Shown: in pieces, positions 41,947 through 42,082 of the stretch
How positions within the stretch are numbered: position 1 is the first letter of the stretch
Layout: the number at the start of each line of letters is the position of its first letter
DNA from: Roseibacillus sp.
GTDB lineage: Bacteria > Verrucomicrobiota > Verrucomicrobiia > Verrucomicrobiales > Akkermansiaceae
NCBI GenBank assembly: GCA_022448985.1
Contig: JAKVCR010000162.1
Coordinates: 1 to 42,082, forward strand
DNA: 42,082 nucleotides
Reading direction: 5' to 3'
Notes under the pieces: generated by a model
Database searches by the model: none
What the model was told of the DNA's origin: nothing
What the model saw: only the letters and a program-made list of their open reading frames with translations
Made by a program: the position numbers and the translations under genes

Positions 41947-42082
41947 GGCAACACCCTGACGAACTGTCCTCTCGTCGTCGAGTGGCGATCACTTACTGGC
42001 AATGCTCCCCGTAGTCTGGCGGTGGAAGCAGGATTGCAACTCGCCGGGCAACGGCTACAAGCGCGGTCTGAGGTCATATCGC
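41947..42082. other. Window end without a supportable gene
   Basis: The last 136 bases precede the deacetylase gene. A plus-strand frame stays open to the window end, and a gene may start here (for example GTG at about 42025), but there is no recognisable protein and no clear Shine-Dalgarno. It is too short to judge. Confidence 0.4.

Noticed and set aside
42025-42082. Start of a plus-strand gene at the window edge
   Set aside because: Fewer than 20 codons are visible, with no Shine-Dalgarno or recognisable motif.

Overview
The window reads as GC-rich chromosomal DNA of a Gram-negative member of the Planctomycetota-Verrucomicrobiota-Chlamydiota group, most likely a Verrucomicrobiota. The reasons are an LPS-transport pair (LptA-like, LptB) next to hpf-hprK-ptsH-ptsI, together with several families enriched in that group: DUF1501, DUF1549/DUF1553, DUF1552, DUF1587-DUF1592-DUF1588-DUF1585, DUF1080, an SHD1-like domain and CRTAC1 (FG-GAP plus ASPIC/UnbV). 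Many starts have no clear Shine-Dalgarno sequence. Species cannot be named from the sequence alone. I see no tRNA, rRNA, CRISPR array, insertion sequence, integrase or phage gene, and no gene-free stretch longer than about 300 bases.

Region 1 (1-5282, + strand) is a housekeeping and regulatory block: the 3' end of an LptA/OstA-like gene, lptB, a short hibernation factor (hpf), HPr kinase/phosphorylase (hprK), HPr (ptsH) and enzyme I (ptsI). HPr keeps both His15 and Ser46, so both the PEP-dependent and the HprK-dependent phosphorylation routes look intact, yet no sugar-specific enzyme II is present. Region 2 (5248-12536) mixes a membrane-anchored VWA protein that overlaps the end of ptsI, an M32 carboxypeptidase, a proline-rich secreted or anchored protein, DNA polymerase I with intact proofreading motifs, and a YdcF/SanA-like DUF218 membrane protein.

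Region 3 (12765-20395, - strand) is a run of six genes. Read in transcription order they are a PEP-hydrolase-type TIM-barrel protein, a Tm-1-like protein (UPF0261), a DUF1080 secreted protein, an alpha/beta-hydrolase, a Tat-exported DUF1552 protein and a DUF1592-type protein with two CxxCH motifs. The first pair looks translationally coupled, because the last three Arg codons of the first gene form the Shine-Dalgarno of the second. The DUF1592 gene uses visibly more A/T-ending codons than its neighbours.

Region 4 (20492-30002) has an exported oligopeptidase B, a small membrane protein, a very large secreted protein of about 2140 residues that resembles alpha-2-macroglobulin in parts but has no CxEQ thioester motif, and a BamE/SmpA-like lipoprotein. 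Region 5 (30244-36863, + strand) holds a CRTAC1-type beta-propeller, a DUF1501 protein, an SHD1-DUF1549-DUF1553 protein and a second DUF1501 protein. Such sets are common in this group but their biochemical role is not settled. Region 6 (36960-41946) holds a DUF1801 protein and a 2OG-Fe(II) oxygenase on the + strand. On the - strand it holds a polysaccharide deacetylase fused to a rhamnosidase-type Ig-like domain, a PQQ-type beta-propeller and a small protein made of two STN-like domains.

The points most worth a second look are the giant A2M-like protein, the deacetylase fusion, the stand-alone double STN protein, a hairpin sequence present in two distant intergenic regions (31732-31758 and 40680-40709), a pair of mutually exclusive hairpins at 12584-12676, and the AGG-AGG-AGG coupling signal at 19532-19540. 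I found no clear evidence of a complete, wholly new multi-gene system.
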